Origin: Cellvibrio sp. 79
GTDB taxonomy: Bacteria > Pseudomonadota > Gammaproteobacteria > Pseudomonadales > Cellvibrionaceae
Length of the DNA: 64,000 nucleotides
Direction: 5' to 3'
Assembly: GCA_003056245.1 (NCBI GenBank)
Contig: MVDH01000001.1
Location: 2,101,747 to 2,165,746, forward strand
The notes beneath the pieces are model-generated. The model made no database searches and had not been told where the DNA came from. It was given only the letters and a program-made list of their open reading frames with translations. Below are positions 52,401-64,000 of the stretch, one piece after another. Position numbers and translations under genes: made by a program. Positions within the stretch are counted from its first letter, which is position 1. Each line of letters opens with the position of its first letter.

Positions 52401-53786
52401 TTAATTTGCTTTAAACCACTTTAAGCTGTCATGCAGTTTCACAACATCGCCCACAATAAATAATGTGGGTGCATGCACATCATTTGCAGCAACTACATCA
52501 GCAATAGAATGTAAATCCGCTATTAATACTCGTTGATCCTGCGTTGTGCCTTTCTCAATTAATGCAACGGGTGTGGCTGCTGCACGGCCGTGTGCAATCA
52601 GGGATTCGCAAATATCTTTCAATCCAACCAATCCCATATAAAACACCAACGTCTGGGTTGGATTGGCGAGTTCTGGCCAGGATAAATTGGTGTCATCGGA
52701 TTTAAGATGTCCTGTAACAAAACGAACAGACTGGGCATAGTCGCGATGGGTTAACGGAATACCTGCATAAGCTGCACAACCGGAGGCTGCAGTAATTCCC
52801 GGTACAACCTGGAATGGAATATTATTTTGCGCAAGCAATTCAATTTCTTCGCCGCCACGCCCGAAAATAAATGGATCACCACCCTTCAAACGCAAAACCC
52901 GCTTACCTTGTTTTGCCAGGTCAACTAGCAGCTGATTAATATTCTCCTGTTCCATTGCGTGTTCACTGCGACGTTTACCCACATAGATTCGCTCGGCATC
53001 GCGGCGCACCAACTCCATTACACCGGCAGAAACCAGGCGATCATAAAGAACCACATCGGCTTGCTGCATTAACCGCAGTGCACGCAGTGTTAATAATTCG
53101 GGATCCCCAGGGCCACCACCAACCAGATAAACCTCACCCTGCACTAATTCCGGGTGATCGTTTGCCAATTCATCCGCTATAAATTTATTCGCAGCATCTT
53201 CCTGACCATTCATCATCAATTCTGCTGCTGGACCTTGCAGGATTTTTTCCCAAAACTTTCTCCGGCTATCACCATCGCTAAAACGCGCTTTGATACGATC
53301 ACGCCATTGGCTGGCAATTTGGGCCAGTTTTCCATAGCTCACCGGGATTAATGTTTCCAATTTCGCTCGCACTAACCGAGCAAGTACAGGTGTTTCTCCG
53401 CCGCTGGAAATAGCAATCATTAATGGGGAACGGTCGATAATCGCCGGGGTGATATACGTACACAGCGCTGGTGTATCAACCACATTGACTGGAATATTTT
53501 TTTGTTTGGCATCGTCAGAAATTGTTTTATTCAGGCTCTCAATATCAGTGGCAGCAACTGCCAACACACAACCATCAAGATCACCCTTTAAATATTCGCG
53601 CTCTAATAATTCTCCCTGTTGCTGCACAACCAACTCGCGCAATTCAGTTGAAATCTCCGGTGCAACCACGCGCAAAATAGCACCGGCTTTTGCAAGCATA
53701 CGACCTTTGCGAGTAGCCACATCACCACCACCAACTAACAAGCAGCGGCGTTTTTTTAAATCGAGGAAGACTGGAAAATAATCCAT
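52401..53786 (-). CDS. cysG: Siroheme synthase CysG (trifunctional)
   Basis: 461 residues. The N-terminal part (1-150) is the precorrin-2 dehydrogenase/ferrochelatase: [15 protein letters not shown] binds NAD, and [15 protein letters not shown] follows. The C-terminal part (215-460) is uroporphyrinogen-III C-methyltransferase: [20 protein letters not shown] and [17 protein letters not shown]. It makes siroheme for the sulfite reductase at 36777. Placed after serS on the same strand as in pseudomonads. Confidence 0.94.
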   Translation of the reverse strand: MDYFPVFLDLKKRRCLLVGGGDVATRKGRMLAKAGAILRVVAPEISTELRELVVQQQGELLEREYLKGDLDGCVLAVAATDIESLNKTISDDAKQKNIPVNVVDTPALCTYITPAIIDRSPLMIAISSGGETPVLARLVRAKLETLIPVSYGKLAQIASQWRDRIKARFSDGDSRRKFWEKILQGPAAELMMNGQEDAANKFIADELANDHPELVQGEVYLVGGGPGDPELLTLRALRLMQQADVVLYDRLVSAGVMELVRRDAERIYVGKRRSEHAMEQENINQLLVDLAKQGKRVLRLKGGDPFIFGRGGEEIELLAQNNIPFQVVPGITAASGCAAYAGIPLTHRDYAQSVRFVTGHLKSDDTNLSWPELANPTQTLVFYMGLVGLKDICESLIAHGRAAATPVALIEKGTTQDQRVLIADLHSIADVVAANDVHAPTLFIVGDVVKLHDSLKWFKAN

Positions 53787-53847
53787 AGTCAGAACACCAA
53801 TATCAATAAAAACAAAACAACCTATTCGTTGTGTTTTTTATGGCTAT

Positions 53848-53881
53848 AAAAAAGGTGGGTCGCCATGCGATACCCACCTTT
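53848..53881 (-). terminator. Intrinsic terminator after serS
   Basis: AAAGGTGGGT (53851-53860) and ACCCACCTTT (53872-53881), loop of 11, with T run on minus. It lies between serS and cysG, so cysG has its own promoter or read-through. Confidence 0.8.
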
Positions 53882-53919
53882 ATAGAATAATCCAACAATA
53901 AAATAGAGCAACGCCCGAT

Positions 53920-55616
<1,697 letters not shown>

Positions 55617-55639
55617 CGTTTTCAATCTCAAACTTTACC

Positions 55640-55740
55640 CCTCCCTGTCTCCCTCTTTGCAAGGAGAGAAGCGTGAGCACTCCGAATCGGAGTGAAATCA
55701 AACTACCTCCCCTTTTTAAGGGGAGGGCTGGGGAGGGGTT
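55640..55740. repeat. GGGGAGGG/CTCC repeat cluster
   Basis: Adjoining palindromic pieces: CACTCCG/CGGAGTG (55678-55694) and CTCCCCTTTTTAAGGGGAG (55705-55725, approximate) followed by GGCTGGGGAGGGG. A related but shorter CTCCTTT/AAAGGAG element lies at about 5197-5216. They look like dispersed short palindromic (REP-like) repeats. Confidence 0.5.
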
Positions 55741-55743
55741 AAA

Positions 55744-57084
55744 TTATTTTTTATAACGCTGTTTTTTACTTTGCTTATCCAGCTCGCGCAAATGAGCCAG
55801 TTTTTCCTGGATCTTTAATTCAAGCCCACGTTCAACCGGATCGTAATAACGCGTTCCTGCAATATCCTCCGGCAAATAGTTTTCCCCTGCGGCATAGGCC
55901 CCGGGTTCGTCGTGGGCATAGCGATACTCTGCACCATAATCCATATTTTTCATGAGTTTGGTGGGAGCATTGCGCAAATGTATGGGAACATCATAGGCCG
56001 GCTGGCTACGTACATCAGCCATTACCTGATTGAACGCATTATACACAGCATTACTTTTGGGTGCGCAGGCCAGATAAACCACCGCCTGGGCAATAGCTAA
56101 CTCCCCTTCGGGGCTGCCCAAACGCTCCTGCACATCCCAGGCAGAAAGGCATAACGGCAATGCGCGCGGATCAGCATTACCAATATCTTCGCTGGCCATC
56201 CGCACCACGCGCCGGGCGATATAAAGTGGATCACAACCGCCATCCAGCATGCGCGCTAACCAATACAATGCGCCGTCGGGCGATGAACCGCGCACAGATT
56301 TGTGCAGTGCCGATATTTGCTCATAGAAAATATCGCCGCCTTTATCGAAGCGACGTACATCGCTGGCGAGAACTTCGGCAACCACTTGCTCATTTATAAC
56401 TTTCTTATCGCCCTGCTCATCGGCAAGATCGGCCGCAATTTCCAATAAATTAAGCGATTTGCGTGCGTCGCCATCAGCCGCCTGAGCCAGTGTCATTAAA
56501 GTGTCGTCATCAATAACAATCGACTGATTACCTAAGCCGCGTTCTTTATCATTGAGCGCTTGCAACAATACATTTTTTAATTGCTCGGGCTGCAAACCGC
56601 GCAACACATAAACACGGCAACGCGATAACAACGCGTTATTTAATTCAAATGATGGATTTTCAGTCGTCGCACCGATAAAAATAAAAGTGCCATCTTCTAC
56701 GTAAGGCAAAAACGCATCTTGTTGCGATTTATTAAAGCGATGCACTTCATCAACGAATAAAATAGTTTTGCGACGCGTGGAAATCCGCTCTTGCTGCGCG
56801 GCGGCAACTGCAGCACGAATTTCTTTTACACCGGATAACACTGCCGACAAGGATTCAAAACGCGCATCCGCTTGTTCAGCAAATAATTTGGCAAGCGAGG
56901 TTTTGCCTACACCGGGTGGTCCCCACAAAATCATTGAATGCAATTGGCCGCGCGTGATCGCTTCGCGCAGTGGTTTGCCCGGCGCGAGTAAATGTTCCTG
57001 GCCAATATAATCATCCAGATTGCGCGGGCGCATGCGCGCGGCAAGTGGTTGATACGCAGGTGTGGGTGAGCCGAATAAATCCAT
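55744..57084 (-). CDS. rarA: Replication-associated recombination protein RarA
   Basis: 446 residues, AAA+ ATPase of the clamp-loader branch: Walker [13 protein letters not shown], Walker [10 protein letters not shown], sensor 1 GATTENPSF and the C-terminal RarA/MgsA tetramerisation domain ([32 protein letters not shown]). Acts at stalled replication forks. Part of the ftsK-lolA-rarA order. Confidence 0.93.
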   Translation of the reverse strand: MDLFGSPTPAYQPLAARMRPRNLDDYIGQEHLLAPGKPLREAITRGQLHSMILWGPPGVGKTSLAKLFAEQADARFESLSAVLSGVKEIRAAVAAAQQERISTRRKTILFVDEVHRFNKSQQDAFLPYVEDGTFIFIGATTENPSFELNNALLSRCRVYVLRGLQPEQLKNVLLQALNDKERGLGNQSIVIDDDTLMTLAQAADGDARKSLNLLEIAADLADEQGDKKVINEQVVAEVLASDVRRFDKGGDIFYEQISALHKSVRGSSPDGALYWLARMLDGGCDPLYIARRVVRMASEDIGNADPRALPLCLSAWDVQERLGSPEGELAIAQAVVYLACAPKSNAVYNAFNQVMADVRSQPAYDVPIHLRNAPTKLMKNMDYGAEYRYAHDEPGAYAAGENYLPEDIAGTRYYDPVERGLELKIQEKLAHLRELDKQSKKQRYKK

Positions 57085-57109
57085 GTAAATCCTGTAATAA
57101 AACCCCGGA

Positions 57110-57751
57110 TTAATCTTTCAAGACTTCAACGCCTTCCGGAATCTGGAAAAAGAATTTCTCTTCGGCCAGCGGCTTATTGCGTTGTGCATTACTGAGGACA
57201 CAACGGGTCAATTGGCCAAGACTGTCTTTAATCGAAAACTCTACCAACTGGCCATCTTTAAATACCAGTGTCAAATGCTGGAACATGCCGTCAGTCACTT
57301 TTGGAGTGAGTGTGTAAGCTTCAGCAGCTTTGTATTTGTCATCGCGCGTCACTGAAAATTGTTTGCGCAATTGTTCAACATCCGCACTCAATAACAATGC
57401 CGGCGTTTCACGCAGGTCATCGGTGAATTCACGCACGGTTACCGTTTCAAGATCCGCATCGTACAACCAGATTGTTTTATTATTGGACACCAATAATTGC
57501 GGCATAGGGTCGCGCGTTTCCCAATAAAATTTACCGGGGCGCATCAACATAAAAATACCTTTGCTGACATCTTGCTCAGCACCGGCTTTGTCATAAGTCG
57601 TTTGCACAAAATCACCTTGCAGGCTATTCATGGCATCAAGCAATTTACGCAACTGCACAGCAGCTTGATCATCCGCCGCATTAGCAATTGCGGATAACAA
57701 CATAAACATACCAAGCAGGAGGCGCGGCAGGAACTTCAAGAAAAACGTCAT
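57110..57751 (-). CDS. lolA: Outer-membrane lipoprotein carrier LolA
   Basis: 213 residues. Signal peptide ending IANA, then LolA core with [32 protein letters not shown] and [12 protein letters not shown]. It ferries lipoproteins across the periplasm to LolB. Located 25 bases before rarA and 79 bases after ftsK. Confidence 0.93.
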   Translation of the reverse strand: MTFFLKFLPRLLLGMFMLLSAIANAADDQAAVQLRKLLDAMNSLQGDFVQTTYDKAGAEQDVSKGIFMLMRPGKFYWETRDPMPQLLVSNNKTIWLYDADLETVTVREFTDDLRETPALLLSADVEQLRKQFSVTRDDKYKAAEAYTLTPKVTDGMFQHLTLVFKDGQLVEFSIKDSLGQLTRCVLSNAQRNKPLAEEKFFFQIPEGVEVLKD

Positions 57752-57830
57752 AATTTATCCACATAAATTGAATGAGAAGGCAGGATTGCGTGCGTGCAAT
57801 GCTAGCGCTTAAGACTGAACCTGAACCAAA

Positions 57831-60182
57831 TCAGTTACGCCCAACCAATACTTCGCGGTTGCCATTATGGCCCGCCGAGGAAACAACGCCGGCCGCTTCC
57901 ATTGTTTCGATCAAGCGCGCTGCGCGGTTGTAGCCGATGCGCAATTTACGCTGCACGGAAGAAATGGATGCCTTGCGTGACTCGATAACAAACTCCACCG
58001 CCTCGTCATAGAGCGCATCCTTCTCACCATCCCCTTCCTCGCCGCCTTCGCTGGGCAAGCCGGGAACCGGAATAGAGTTGTTGTCATCGTCGGTAATTCC
58101 ATCGATATATTGTGGCGCGCCACGTTTTTTCCAGTCCGCTACCACTTTGTGAACTTCATGGTCATCCACAAATGCACCGTGAACACGAATTGGCACGCTG
58201 GTGCCCGAGGGCAAATAAAGCATATCCCCGTGCCCCAACAGCTGCTCAGCACCGCCCTGATCCAGAATCGTACGCGAGTCGATTTTGGACGAAACCTGGA
58301 AGGCGATACGCGTCGGCACGTTGGCTTTAATCAAGCCGGTGATGATATCCACCGATGGACGCTGGGTTGCGAGGATCAAATGGATACCGGCCGCACGCGC
58401 TTTCTGCGCAATACGGGCAATCAATTGCTCTACCTTTTTCTTATCGACGATCATCATCATGTCAGCAAATTCGTCGATCACAACAACGATAAAGGGCAAC
58501 TCTTCCAGATCCGGTGCTGTAGCAACCTCTGCACCTGCCTCAAAGTTGTCTTCCGGTTTGAACAACGGATCTTTAATCGGTTCACCGGCTTTGATGGCGT
58601 CATCAACCTTGCGGTTATAGCCAGCAAGGTTACGGACACCTAACGCCGACATCAGTTTGTAACGGCGCTCCATCTCACCCACGCACCAGCGCAGGCCATT
58701 GGAGGCGTCTTTCATATCGGTAATAACCGGCGTGAGCAAATGGGGAATACCCTCGTAAACCGAGAGTTCCAGCATTTTCGGGTCCACCAGAATCAAGCGA
58801 ACTTCCTTGGGTGTGGACTTGTAGAGCAGGCTGAGCAGCATGACGTTAACACCCACGGATTTACCGGAACCCGTGGTTCCCGCTACAAGTAAGTGCGGCA
58901 TCTTGGCCAGATCGGACACGACCGGTTGGCCGGAAATATCGTGCCCCAGTACCATCGTCAGCGGCGACTTGGCGTTCTCGTAGGCTTCCGAGGAAATCAC
59001 TTCCGACATCCGCACCATTTCGCGATGTACGTTGGGAATCTCCACGCCCATTACCGATTTACCGGGAATTACCTCCACCACCCGTACAGAAACTACGGCG
59101 AGCGAACGCGCCAGGTCTTTGGCGAGGCCGGAAATACGGCTGGCTTTAATACCGGGCGCGGGCTGGATTTCAAAGCGGGTAACCACCGGTCCCGGCTGCA
59201 CAGAAACCACTTCGATCTCGATGCCGAAATCCTTCAGTTTCAGCTCCAGCAATTTGGACATCGCTTCCAGCGATTCCTTGGAGTAGCCCTTGTCGCTGCG
59301 TTTATCCGGCGGATCAAGCAAACTCAACGGCGGCAAAGTACCTTCTGCTGGCTCCAATGATTCAAACAACGATGGCTGTTTTTCTTTCTCGACACGCGGG
59401 CTAGGTGCAGGCTTCTTTTTGGGCGGTTCAGTGATGATCACAGGCGCCACACGTTTCGCTTCTTGTTTTACGTGTTGCTCCACCACTTCACGGCGATGCT
59501 CCTGGGCTTTAACGGCAATTTGCTTCTCCGCTTTTTCACGGCGATAGATCTGCCATTTTTCCAGACTTTTATTAATGCCAATCAATGTCCAGCGGCCCAG
59601 GTCCTCACTCAGCTTTAACCAGGAAAGATCCGTAAAGATAGTCATCCCTACCAGAAACAACGAGAGCAACAACAAGGTACCGCCGGTGTAATTAAACGCG
59701 CCGAAAACCGCATCAGAAACGGCAGCGCCGAGCAAACCGCCGTTGGAATAAGGCAATACTGATTGGCCATCGCTGTAATGCATTGCCGCGATACCGGTTC
59801 CCGCCACCATCACTAATATCAATCCGACCGACCGCAAACCAAAAAATAACCAGTCGATACCGCCTTCGCGGTTGCGATCTTTCAGCACCAGCCATGCGCG
59901 GTAAGCAATCATCACCGGAAACAAATAAGCGAGATAACCAAACAACGAGAAAAACACATCGGCAATCCACGCACCGAACGGACCACCGGCATTTTGTACG
60001 ACGGCGTTATCGCCCGTGCGCGACCAACCCGGATCGTTGGGATCGTAACTGACCATAGCGATTAACAGATAAAGGCAAATCGCCCCCAGTCCAATCAGGG
60101 CGCCCTCTTTCAGCAGGCGCATCAACAGGTTGGAAGTCTGCTCGGAGGCGGGAGCACGGCGTTGCGGAGTAACTGATTTCAA
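57831..60182 (-). CDS. ftsK: DNA translocase FtsK
   Basis: 783 residues. Four N-terminal TM segments (about 22-190), a linker (205-300), then the motor: Walker [13 protein letters not shown], Walker [29 protein letters not shown] and a C-terminal winged-helix gamma domain ([20 protein letters not shown]). Shorter linker than E. coli FtsK, as in pseudomonads. Roles in septation and chromosome dimer resolution. Confidence 0.94.
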   Translation of the reverse strand: MKSVTPQRRAPASEQTSNLLMRLLKEGALIGLGAICLYLLIAMVSYDPNDPGWSRTGDNAVVQNAGGPFGAWIADVFFSLFGYLAYLFPVMIAYRAWLVLKDRNREGGIDWLFFGLRSVGLILVMVAGTGIAAMHYSDGQSVLPYSNGGLLGAAVSDAVFGAFNYTGGTLLLLSLFLVGMTIFTDLSWLKLSEDLGRWTLIGINKSLEKWQIYRREKAEKQIAVKAQEHRREVVEQHVKQEAKRVAPVIITEPPKKKPAPSPRVEKEKQPSLFESLEPAEGTLPPLSLLDPPDKRSDKGYSKESLEAMSKLLELKLKDFGIEIEVVSVQPGPVVTRFEIQPAPGIKASRISGLAKDLARSLAVVSVRVVEVIPGKSVMGVEIPNVHREMVRMSEVISSEAYENAKSPLTMVLGHDISGQPVVSDLAKMPHLLVAGTTGSGKSVGVNVMLLSLLYKSTPKEVRLILVDPKMLELSVYEGIPHLLTPVITDMKDASNGLRWCVGEMERRYKLMSALGVRNLAGYNRKVDDAIKAGEPIKDPLFKPEDNFEAGAEVATAPDLEELPFIVVVIDEFADMMMIVDKKKVEQLIARIAQKARAAGIHLILATQRPSVDIITGLIKANVPTRIAFQVSSKIDSRTILDQGGAEQLLGHGDMLYLPSGTSVPIRVHGAFVDDHEVHKVVADWKKRGAPQYIDGITDDDNNSIPVPGLPSEGGEEGDGEKDALYDEAVEFVIESRKASISSVQRKLRIGYNRAARLIETMEAAGVVSSAGHNGNREVLVGRN

Positions 60183-60359
60183 TGGTGATATCCCGAATAA
60201 TGAGAAACCCGGTCTCGGCCAGGTTTTGAGTAACGAGGGCTATTGTAATTACTGGCGGCAGATTTACCACCGGCAAGATCACTCTACAGGGAAATAACTT
60301 GCCTGCCCCGCAAGATCGCTATTGGGACAGTCAAAGTTGCACAGAATTTCAACAGGAAT

Positions 60360-61871
60360 TTAATGATGCTGGGTGTCGGAAATAATAGTTTTCATATCAG
60401 GCTGCCAGCAAGTAACCTGATTGCGGCCATGTTGCTTGGAGTAATACAGGGCTTCATCCGCCTGCTGGATTAATTGGTTGGCAGTCACCGCGCCCATGCG
60501 AATGGAGGTCACACCAAAGCTACCGGTCACTTGAATACCGTTAGTCACTTTCCCTTCGATTTTCTGCCGGCAACGCTCGGCAATAAGTTGTGCCTGATCC
60601 AACGGCGCACCCGGCAGGATTACGCAAAATTCTTCCCCACCGAAACGCGCAACCATATCCATATCGCGCACCACTTCGCGCAAACTGTTCGCTGCCATTT
60701 TAATCACTTCATCACCAGCAGCATGACCATAGGTGTCGTTTACTTTTTTGAAGAAATCGATATCTGCCATGATGCAACTGAATTCGGCATCACCGGTGCG
60801 GGCACCATCAAATTTGCTGGCTAAATGTTCGTACAATGCGCGACGGTTAAAACAATTGGTTAACGGATCGCGCGTTGCCAGGAATGTTAATTCTTTATTT
60901 TTATTTTCGATGGCAACTTGTGTCGCCGCCAATTGCTGGATCATATCTTCCAGCAGCCGGCTTTTGGTTTCCAACTCCGTAATATCCTCAAACACCGCGA
61001 TAGTTCCCTGGCTCGTACCCTTGGCATCCATGATGGGAACAGCATTAACCAGGAAGATCGTTTCTTTATTGTTAGCATCGGGCAACAACACACGCACACC
61101 AGTTTGCTTTACGCCGCTGCCAATGGCTTTAAGCCAGGGATACTCCTGCACTTCTTGTTTTGGATCCAGAAACCAGCCAAGGCTGCTCGCTTTTTTCCCC
61201 ATTAGCGATTGCTCAGTGCGCCGCAAATGATCAATCAGCGTGTTATTGGCGAGAACAATTTGTTCGCGCCGATCCAGAATCAATACACCCTCAGCAAGAA
61301 TATTTAACGCATTGCGCACCCGCGCTGGCACCACCGCACTCGGGTCCAGATGTTTTAATGCGCGTTTGATATAAAACCAATAGCCGACAAACCCACTGAG
61401 CGAAACAAAAATAATCAACAACACAAACGTGGGTAATTTAAAAATCGGATGGCTTTCACTTAATAGCGGTTCAAAACTTAATTCAAATTCGGCGCGCTTG
61501 GCCCCGTTAATCATGATGGGAAAACGAATATGTGTCGGTGTCGATTCATTAGGTTTTGCCTTGGCCCAGTTTTGCGCATGGGATTTTGTTTGCGAAACGA
61601 TAACGCCATCGTTGCGACGTACAGCAACTGACAAAATTTCCGGATTACGCTCCACCGAGGATTCCAGCAAATACTGCAACAGCAATTCATCGCCACGCAT
61701 AATAGCGACGCTCACTTGCGATGCGAGTGTCTCTGCGAGGCGCTTGCGCACTTCAAGTTGTTGGCGCTCAGCACCGGGGGCAAGCCCGATGGCTTGAGCA
61801 AGAATCAGAATGGAGATGGTCAGGACCACCAGCCCCAAACTTAAACGAATTGCAGGAGTAAAACCTAACAT
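60360..61871 (-). CDS. Membrane diguanylate cyclase with PAS domain
   Basis: 503 residues. Two TM helices (about 7-30 and 147-170) frame a periplasmic sensor domain; a PAS domain (about 185-310) and a coiled linker precede GGDEF (about 340-490), with FGGEEFCVILPG as active site and RDMD five residues before it, an intact inhibitory I-site. It makes cyclic di-GMP, which promotes attachment. It lies 40 bases after a giant surface-protein gene on the same strand, so both may be in one operon. ftsK follows after 177 bases. Confidence 0.88.
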   Translation of the reverse strand: MLGFTPAIRLSLGLVVLTISILILAQAIGLAPGAERQQLEVRKRLAETLASQVSVAIMRGDELLLQYLLESSVERNPEILSVAVRRNDGVIVSQTKSHAQNWAKAKPNESTPTHIRFPIMINGAKRAEFELSFEPLLSESHPIFKLPTFVLLIIFVSLSGFVGYWFYIKRALKHLDPSAVVPARVRNALNILAEGVLILDRREQIVLANNTLIDHLRRTEQSLMGKKASSLGWFLDPKQEVQEYPWLKAIGSGVKQTGVRVLLPDANNKETIFLVNAVPIMDAKGTSQGTIAVFEDITELETKSRLLEDMIQQLAATQVAIENKNKELTFLATRDPLTNCFNRRALYEHLASKFDGARTGDAEFSCIMADIDFFKKVNDTYGHAAGDEVIKMAANSLREVVRDMDMVARFGGEEFCVILPGAPLDQAQLIAERCRQKIEGKVTNGIQVTGSFGVTSIRMGAVTANQLIQQADEALYYSKQHGRNQVTCWQPDMKTIISDTQHH

Positions 61872-61911
61872 TTATATCCCTTAAGCAAATAATTCAGGAA
61901 CCAGCACCGGA

Positions 61912-64000
61912 TTACTGGCCCGGTTGTTTATGTTGTGCATGATCAAATAAATACCCCACTTCTTTAGAGCTTTTATCTTCACGTGCCCGGTCTTTGCGTT
62001 GTTGCTCAAGTTCTTTTTTGCGTTTATTCACTTCATCAAGAATCGGCAGCGGATCCAGCCCACGCCATAATGGCAGCATCGACATCAGCGTTAACAATAG
62101 ACTGCTCGCCCGCAAAGACCAAATCAGCAGTCCCGTGGTTACTGAAAAGGTGATACCTGCAACCACAGCACGACGATCCTGCTCCTCCTCCATCGCTACA
62201 TCCATCTGGTCGCGAATACGGCGCACCTCGTTGTCAAAATCCTCAGCTTCCCACGGAGCAAAACCGGCATCAGTGGTAATTAAACTTACCAGTGATGACG
62301 ATGCCGTTAATGTAATTACCGGTACGTTGTTTGCCGCCAACTCGGCTTCAATGCGCGCATAATCGCGGCTGGATTTATCATTAGGCAGATCCCGCAAATC
62401 ATTCGGCTCAATCAGCGGCGATACAACTTGCCCGCCCGTTCCAGGCACATCAATTTCTTCGCCGTTGTTATCGGGGATCGGAATGTGGCCATTCTCCTCC
62501 GGTGGTGTCGGTGGCGTAACGATTGGCGGTGTTGTAGGTACCTCCGGTAATGGTGGCACAACGGGAGGGATCACGGGTGGCTTGGGCACTTCCGGCTCTG
62601 GAATTGCATTACCCAACACAGTAACTTTAAAGCGGGTCTCAACCCACGAACCATCATCATCTTGCGCGCGCAAGGTAATAAACGTTTCACCACCGGTTGC
62701 CGACGCAAACACAATGGTCATCACGCCTGTCACTTGATCCCATTGCACATTCGTCGCAATCGCCGGATTGGTATTGGCGATGAGCGAATATTTCAGCGCG
62801 GTCCCCTGCTCGATATCCGCAAATATTTTATGCAGATCAATTTGTTGCGGCGCTGTACCTGCTGCTACGCGAATATCAGTAATACCAGTGGATACCGGCG
62901 CATCATTTACCGATGCAACATTGATCCGCAGTGGCGTGTCAACAAAAGCACCATTTGCATCCTGTGCGCGGATAATTAAATCGCTCGAACCAAACTGGTT
63001 GACGCCATAACTGAAAATTAATTTTCCACTTTGCGCATCAACGGTTATTCCACTCACCAGCGCCGGATTGGAATTACTCACTACCGAATATTGCAATTGA
63101 TTTGCGGGCGTTTCTTCATCGCTGAAGGTGGCAAATAAATCCAGCTGATCACCAACGGCATCTTCCAGCGTATTGATGATGGCAGGTGTATTGGCGACCG
63201 GATTATCGTTAACGGCTTCAACACGAATTAAAAATTGAAAACTGACATTGGCTTCACCATCGCTGGCAATTAATTGGATAGCCAAATTACCAACATCACT
63301 ATTCAGTGGAGTTCCTGAGAAAGTTAGCGTGTTAGCATCAAAATGCAGCCAGCCCGGCAAAGGTTGGCCATTAGCTAGCTGCGCGCTATAACCGAGTGAA
63401 TCCCCTACATCGAGGTCATTGAACATAGTCAACGGGAAACTCAACGTAAACGGCAAATCTTCCGTGGCAACGGGATTAACTAATGGTGCATCAACCGTCG
63501 GAGCGTCGTTGGTATTGGCGATAATAATATTGAACGTATCGGTAACCGTTCCACCATTGCCATCATTAGCAGTGACATCAATGGAAATAGTTCCTACGTC
63601 GCTGTTGGTTGGAATACCACTGAATGTGCGAGTAACCGGATCGAAACTCAACCATGATGGTAATACACCGCCACCTGCCAGTTGTGCGGTATAAGTGAGC
63701 GCATCACCCGCATCCATATCGGCAAATGTATTTGCAGCAAACTGGAAATTGAATGCAGTATCTTCACTGATATTTTGATTGGGAATTGTGTTGGCGACTG
63801 TAGGTGCATCATTGGTGTTGGCGATAACAATATTGAAGGTATCGGTAACCATTCCGCCATTGTCATCATCAGCAATCACAGTGATTGAAATAGTTCCCAC
63901 ATCACTATTCGCAGGTGTTCCACTAAAGGTGCGCGTTGCTGCATTAAAACTTAACCATGATGGCAATGCAGCACCACCGGCTAATTGTGCGGAATATGCC
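61912..64000 (-). CDS. Giant cadherin-like repeat surface protein, C-terminal part (N-terminus outside window)
   Basis: Open frame entering from the right edge; at least 696 residues are visible. Several repeats of about 95-100 residues carry the dystroglycan-type cadherin-like (CADG/He_PIG) signature LPSWLSFNAATRTFSGTPAN, with closing NTNDAPTV. Then comes a proline-rich stretch (VPKPPVIPPVVPPLPEVP). The C-terminal end has a soluble helix, two close TM helices (VVAGITFSVTTGLLIWSL, LLLTLMSMLPLW) and LDPLPILDEV followed by charged residues. I recall this end in other very large bacterial surface or secreted repeat proteins. Probable adhesin held in the inner membrane or exported by an unusual route. 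Confidence 0.8.
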   Translation of the reverse strand, partial: AYSAQLAGGAALPSWLSFNAATRTFSGTPANSDVGTISITVIADDDNGGMVTDTFNIVIANTNDAPTVANTIPNQNISEDTAFNFQFAANTFADMDAGDALTYTAQLAGGGVLPSWLSFDPVTRTFSGIPTNSDVGTISIDVTANDGNGGTVTDTFNIIIANTNDAPTVDAPLVNPVATEDLPFTLSFPLTMFNDLDVGDSLGYSAQLANGQPLPGWLHFDANTLTFSGTPLNSDVGNLAIQLIASDGEANVSFQFLIRVEAVNDNPVANTPAIINTLEDAVGDQLDLFATFSDEETPANQLQYSVVSNSNPALVSGITVDAQSGKLIFSYGVNQFGSSDLIIRAQDANGAFVDTPLRINVASVNDAPVSTGITDIRVAAGTAPQQIDLHKIFADIEQGTALKYSLIANTNPAIATNVQWDQVTGVMTIVFASATGGETFITLRAQDDDGSWVETRFKVTVLGNAIPEPEVPKPPVIPPVVPPLPEVPTTPPIVTPPTPPEENGHIPIPDNNGEEIDVPGTGGQVVSPLIEPNDLRDLPNDKSSRDYARIEAELAANNVPVITLTASSSLVSLITTDAGFAPWEAEDFDNEVRRIRDQMDVAMEEEQDRRAVVAGITFSVTTGLLIWSLRASSLLLTLMSMLPLWRGLDPLPILDEVNKRKKELEQQRKDRAREDKSSKEVGYLFDHAQHKQPGQ

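Noticed and set aside
58110..59547. Plus-strand frames of 72-177 codons
   Set aside because: All opposite the FtsK motor domain and linker.

Overview
The window looks like chromosomal DNA of a Cellvibrio-like, polysaccharide-degrading gammaproteobacterium. The evidence is twofold. There are large secreted glycoside hydrolases with polyserine linkers and several carbohydrate-binding modules. The block ftsK-lolA-rarA-crcB-serS-cysG is also in an order I know from pseudomonads and their relatives. I see no rRNA, tRNA, CRISPR array, insertion sequence or prophage. All assignments come from reading the sequence; no database search was possible.

Layout. (1) 1-11,200: a beta-1,3-glucan (laminarin-type) island. 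It has a GH16/CBM32 enzyme cut by the window start, a GH5 enzyme, a membrane-bound AraC-type regulator, and a 1466-residue GH16-CBM-CBM-PKD-GH128-CBM6-polySer-CBM32-CBM32 enzyme. Between them lie broken small genes, a secreted protein and a PchB-like protein. A GH16 lipoprotein lies apart at 34.7-35.7 kb. (2) 11,400-15,060: a HAAS-type membrane protein with a PadR repressor and its tandem operator, then a TonB-dependent receptor. (3) 15,120-20,626: a signalling cluster, and my best candidate for an undescribed system. It has an H-box/receiver protein, a FeeM/LuxI-like acyltransferase overlapping a multi-TM/GAF histidine kinase, an unusual response regulator with an unknown output domain, and a short AraC-type regulator. 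(4) 21,356-38,930: metabolic and regulatory genes (YdiJ-like FAD/Fe-S dehydrogenase, DUF349 coiled-coil protein, GntR regulator, SPFH/Arc pair, DesKR-like two-component system, acetate symporter, RluA-type enzyme, sulfite reductase with DUF934). (5) 38,983-47,100: a lipid operon (acyl-CoA dehydrogenase, acyl-CoA ligase, patatin), Nudix and NIF3-like genes, serA and serC. (6) 47,300-52,400: a lipoprotein, a YdeP-type molybdoenzyme, and a TerC protein behind a yybP-ykoY (Mn2+) riboswitch. (7) 52,401-60,182: housekeeping genes. (8) 60,360-64,000: a diguanylate cyclase next to the C-terminal part of a giant cadherin-like repeat protein.

How the genes work together. The glucanases would cut beta-1,3-glucan outside the cell and are probably controlled by the AraC-type protein at 3.5 kb; a shared GCGTTCG/CGAACGC dyad lies upstream of two of them. 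The 15-20 kb cluster has a complete set of parts for making a fatty-acyl signal, sensing at the membrane and responding, next to an outer-membrane receptor.

Two intergenic regions each hold what looks like a complete small-RNA gene on the minus strand: a sigma70-type promoter, hairpins, a pyrimidine-rich UCUCCCU segment and an intrinsic terminator (27,157-27,308 and 47,327-47,461). They share an architecture and may belong to one family.
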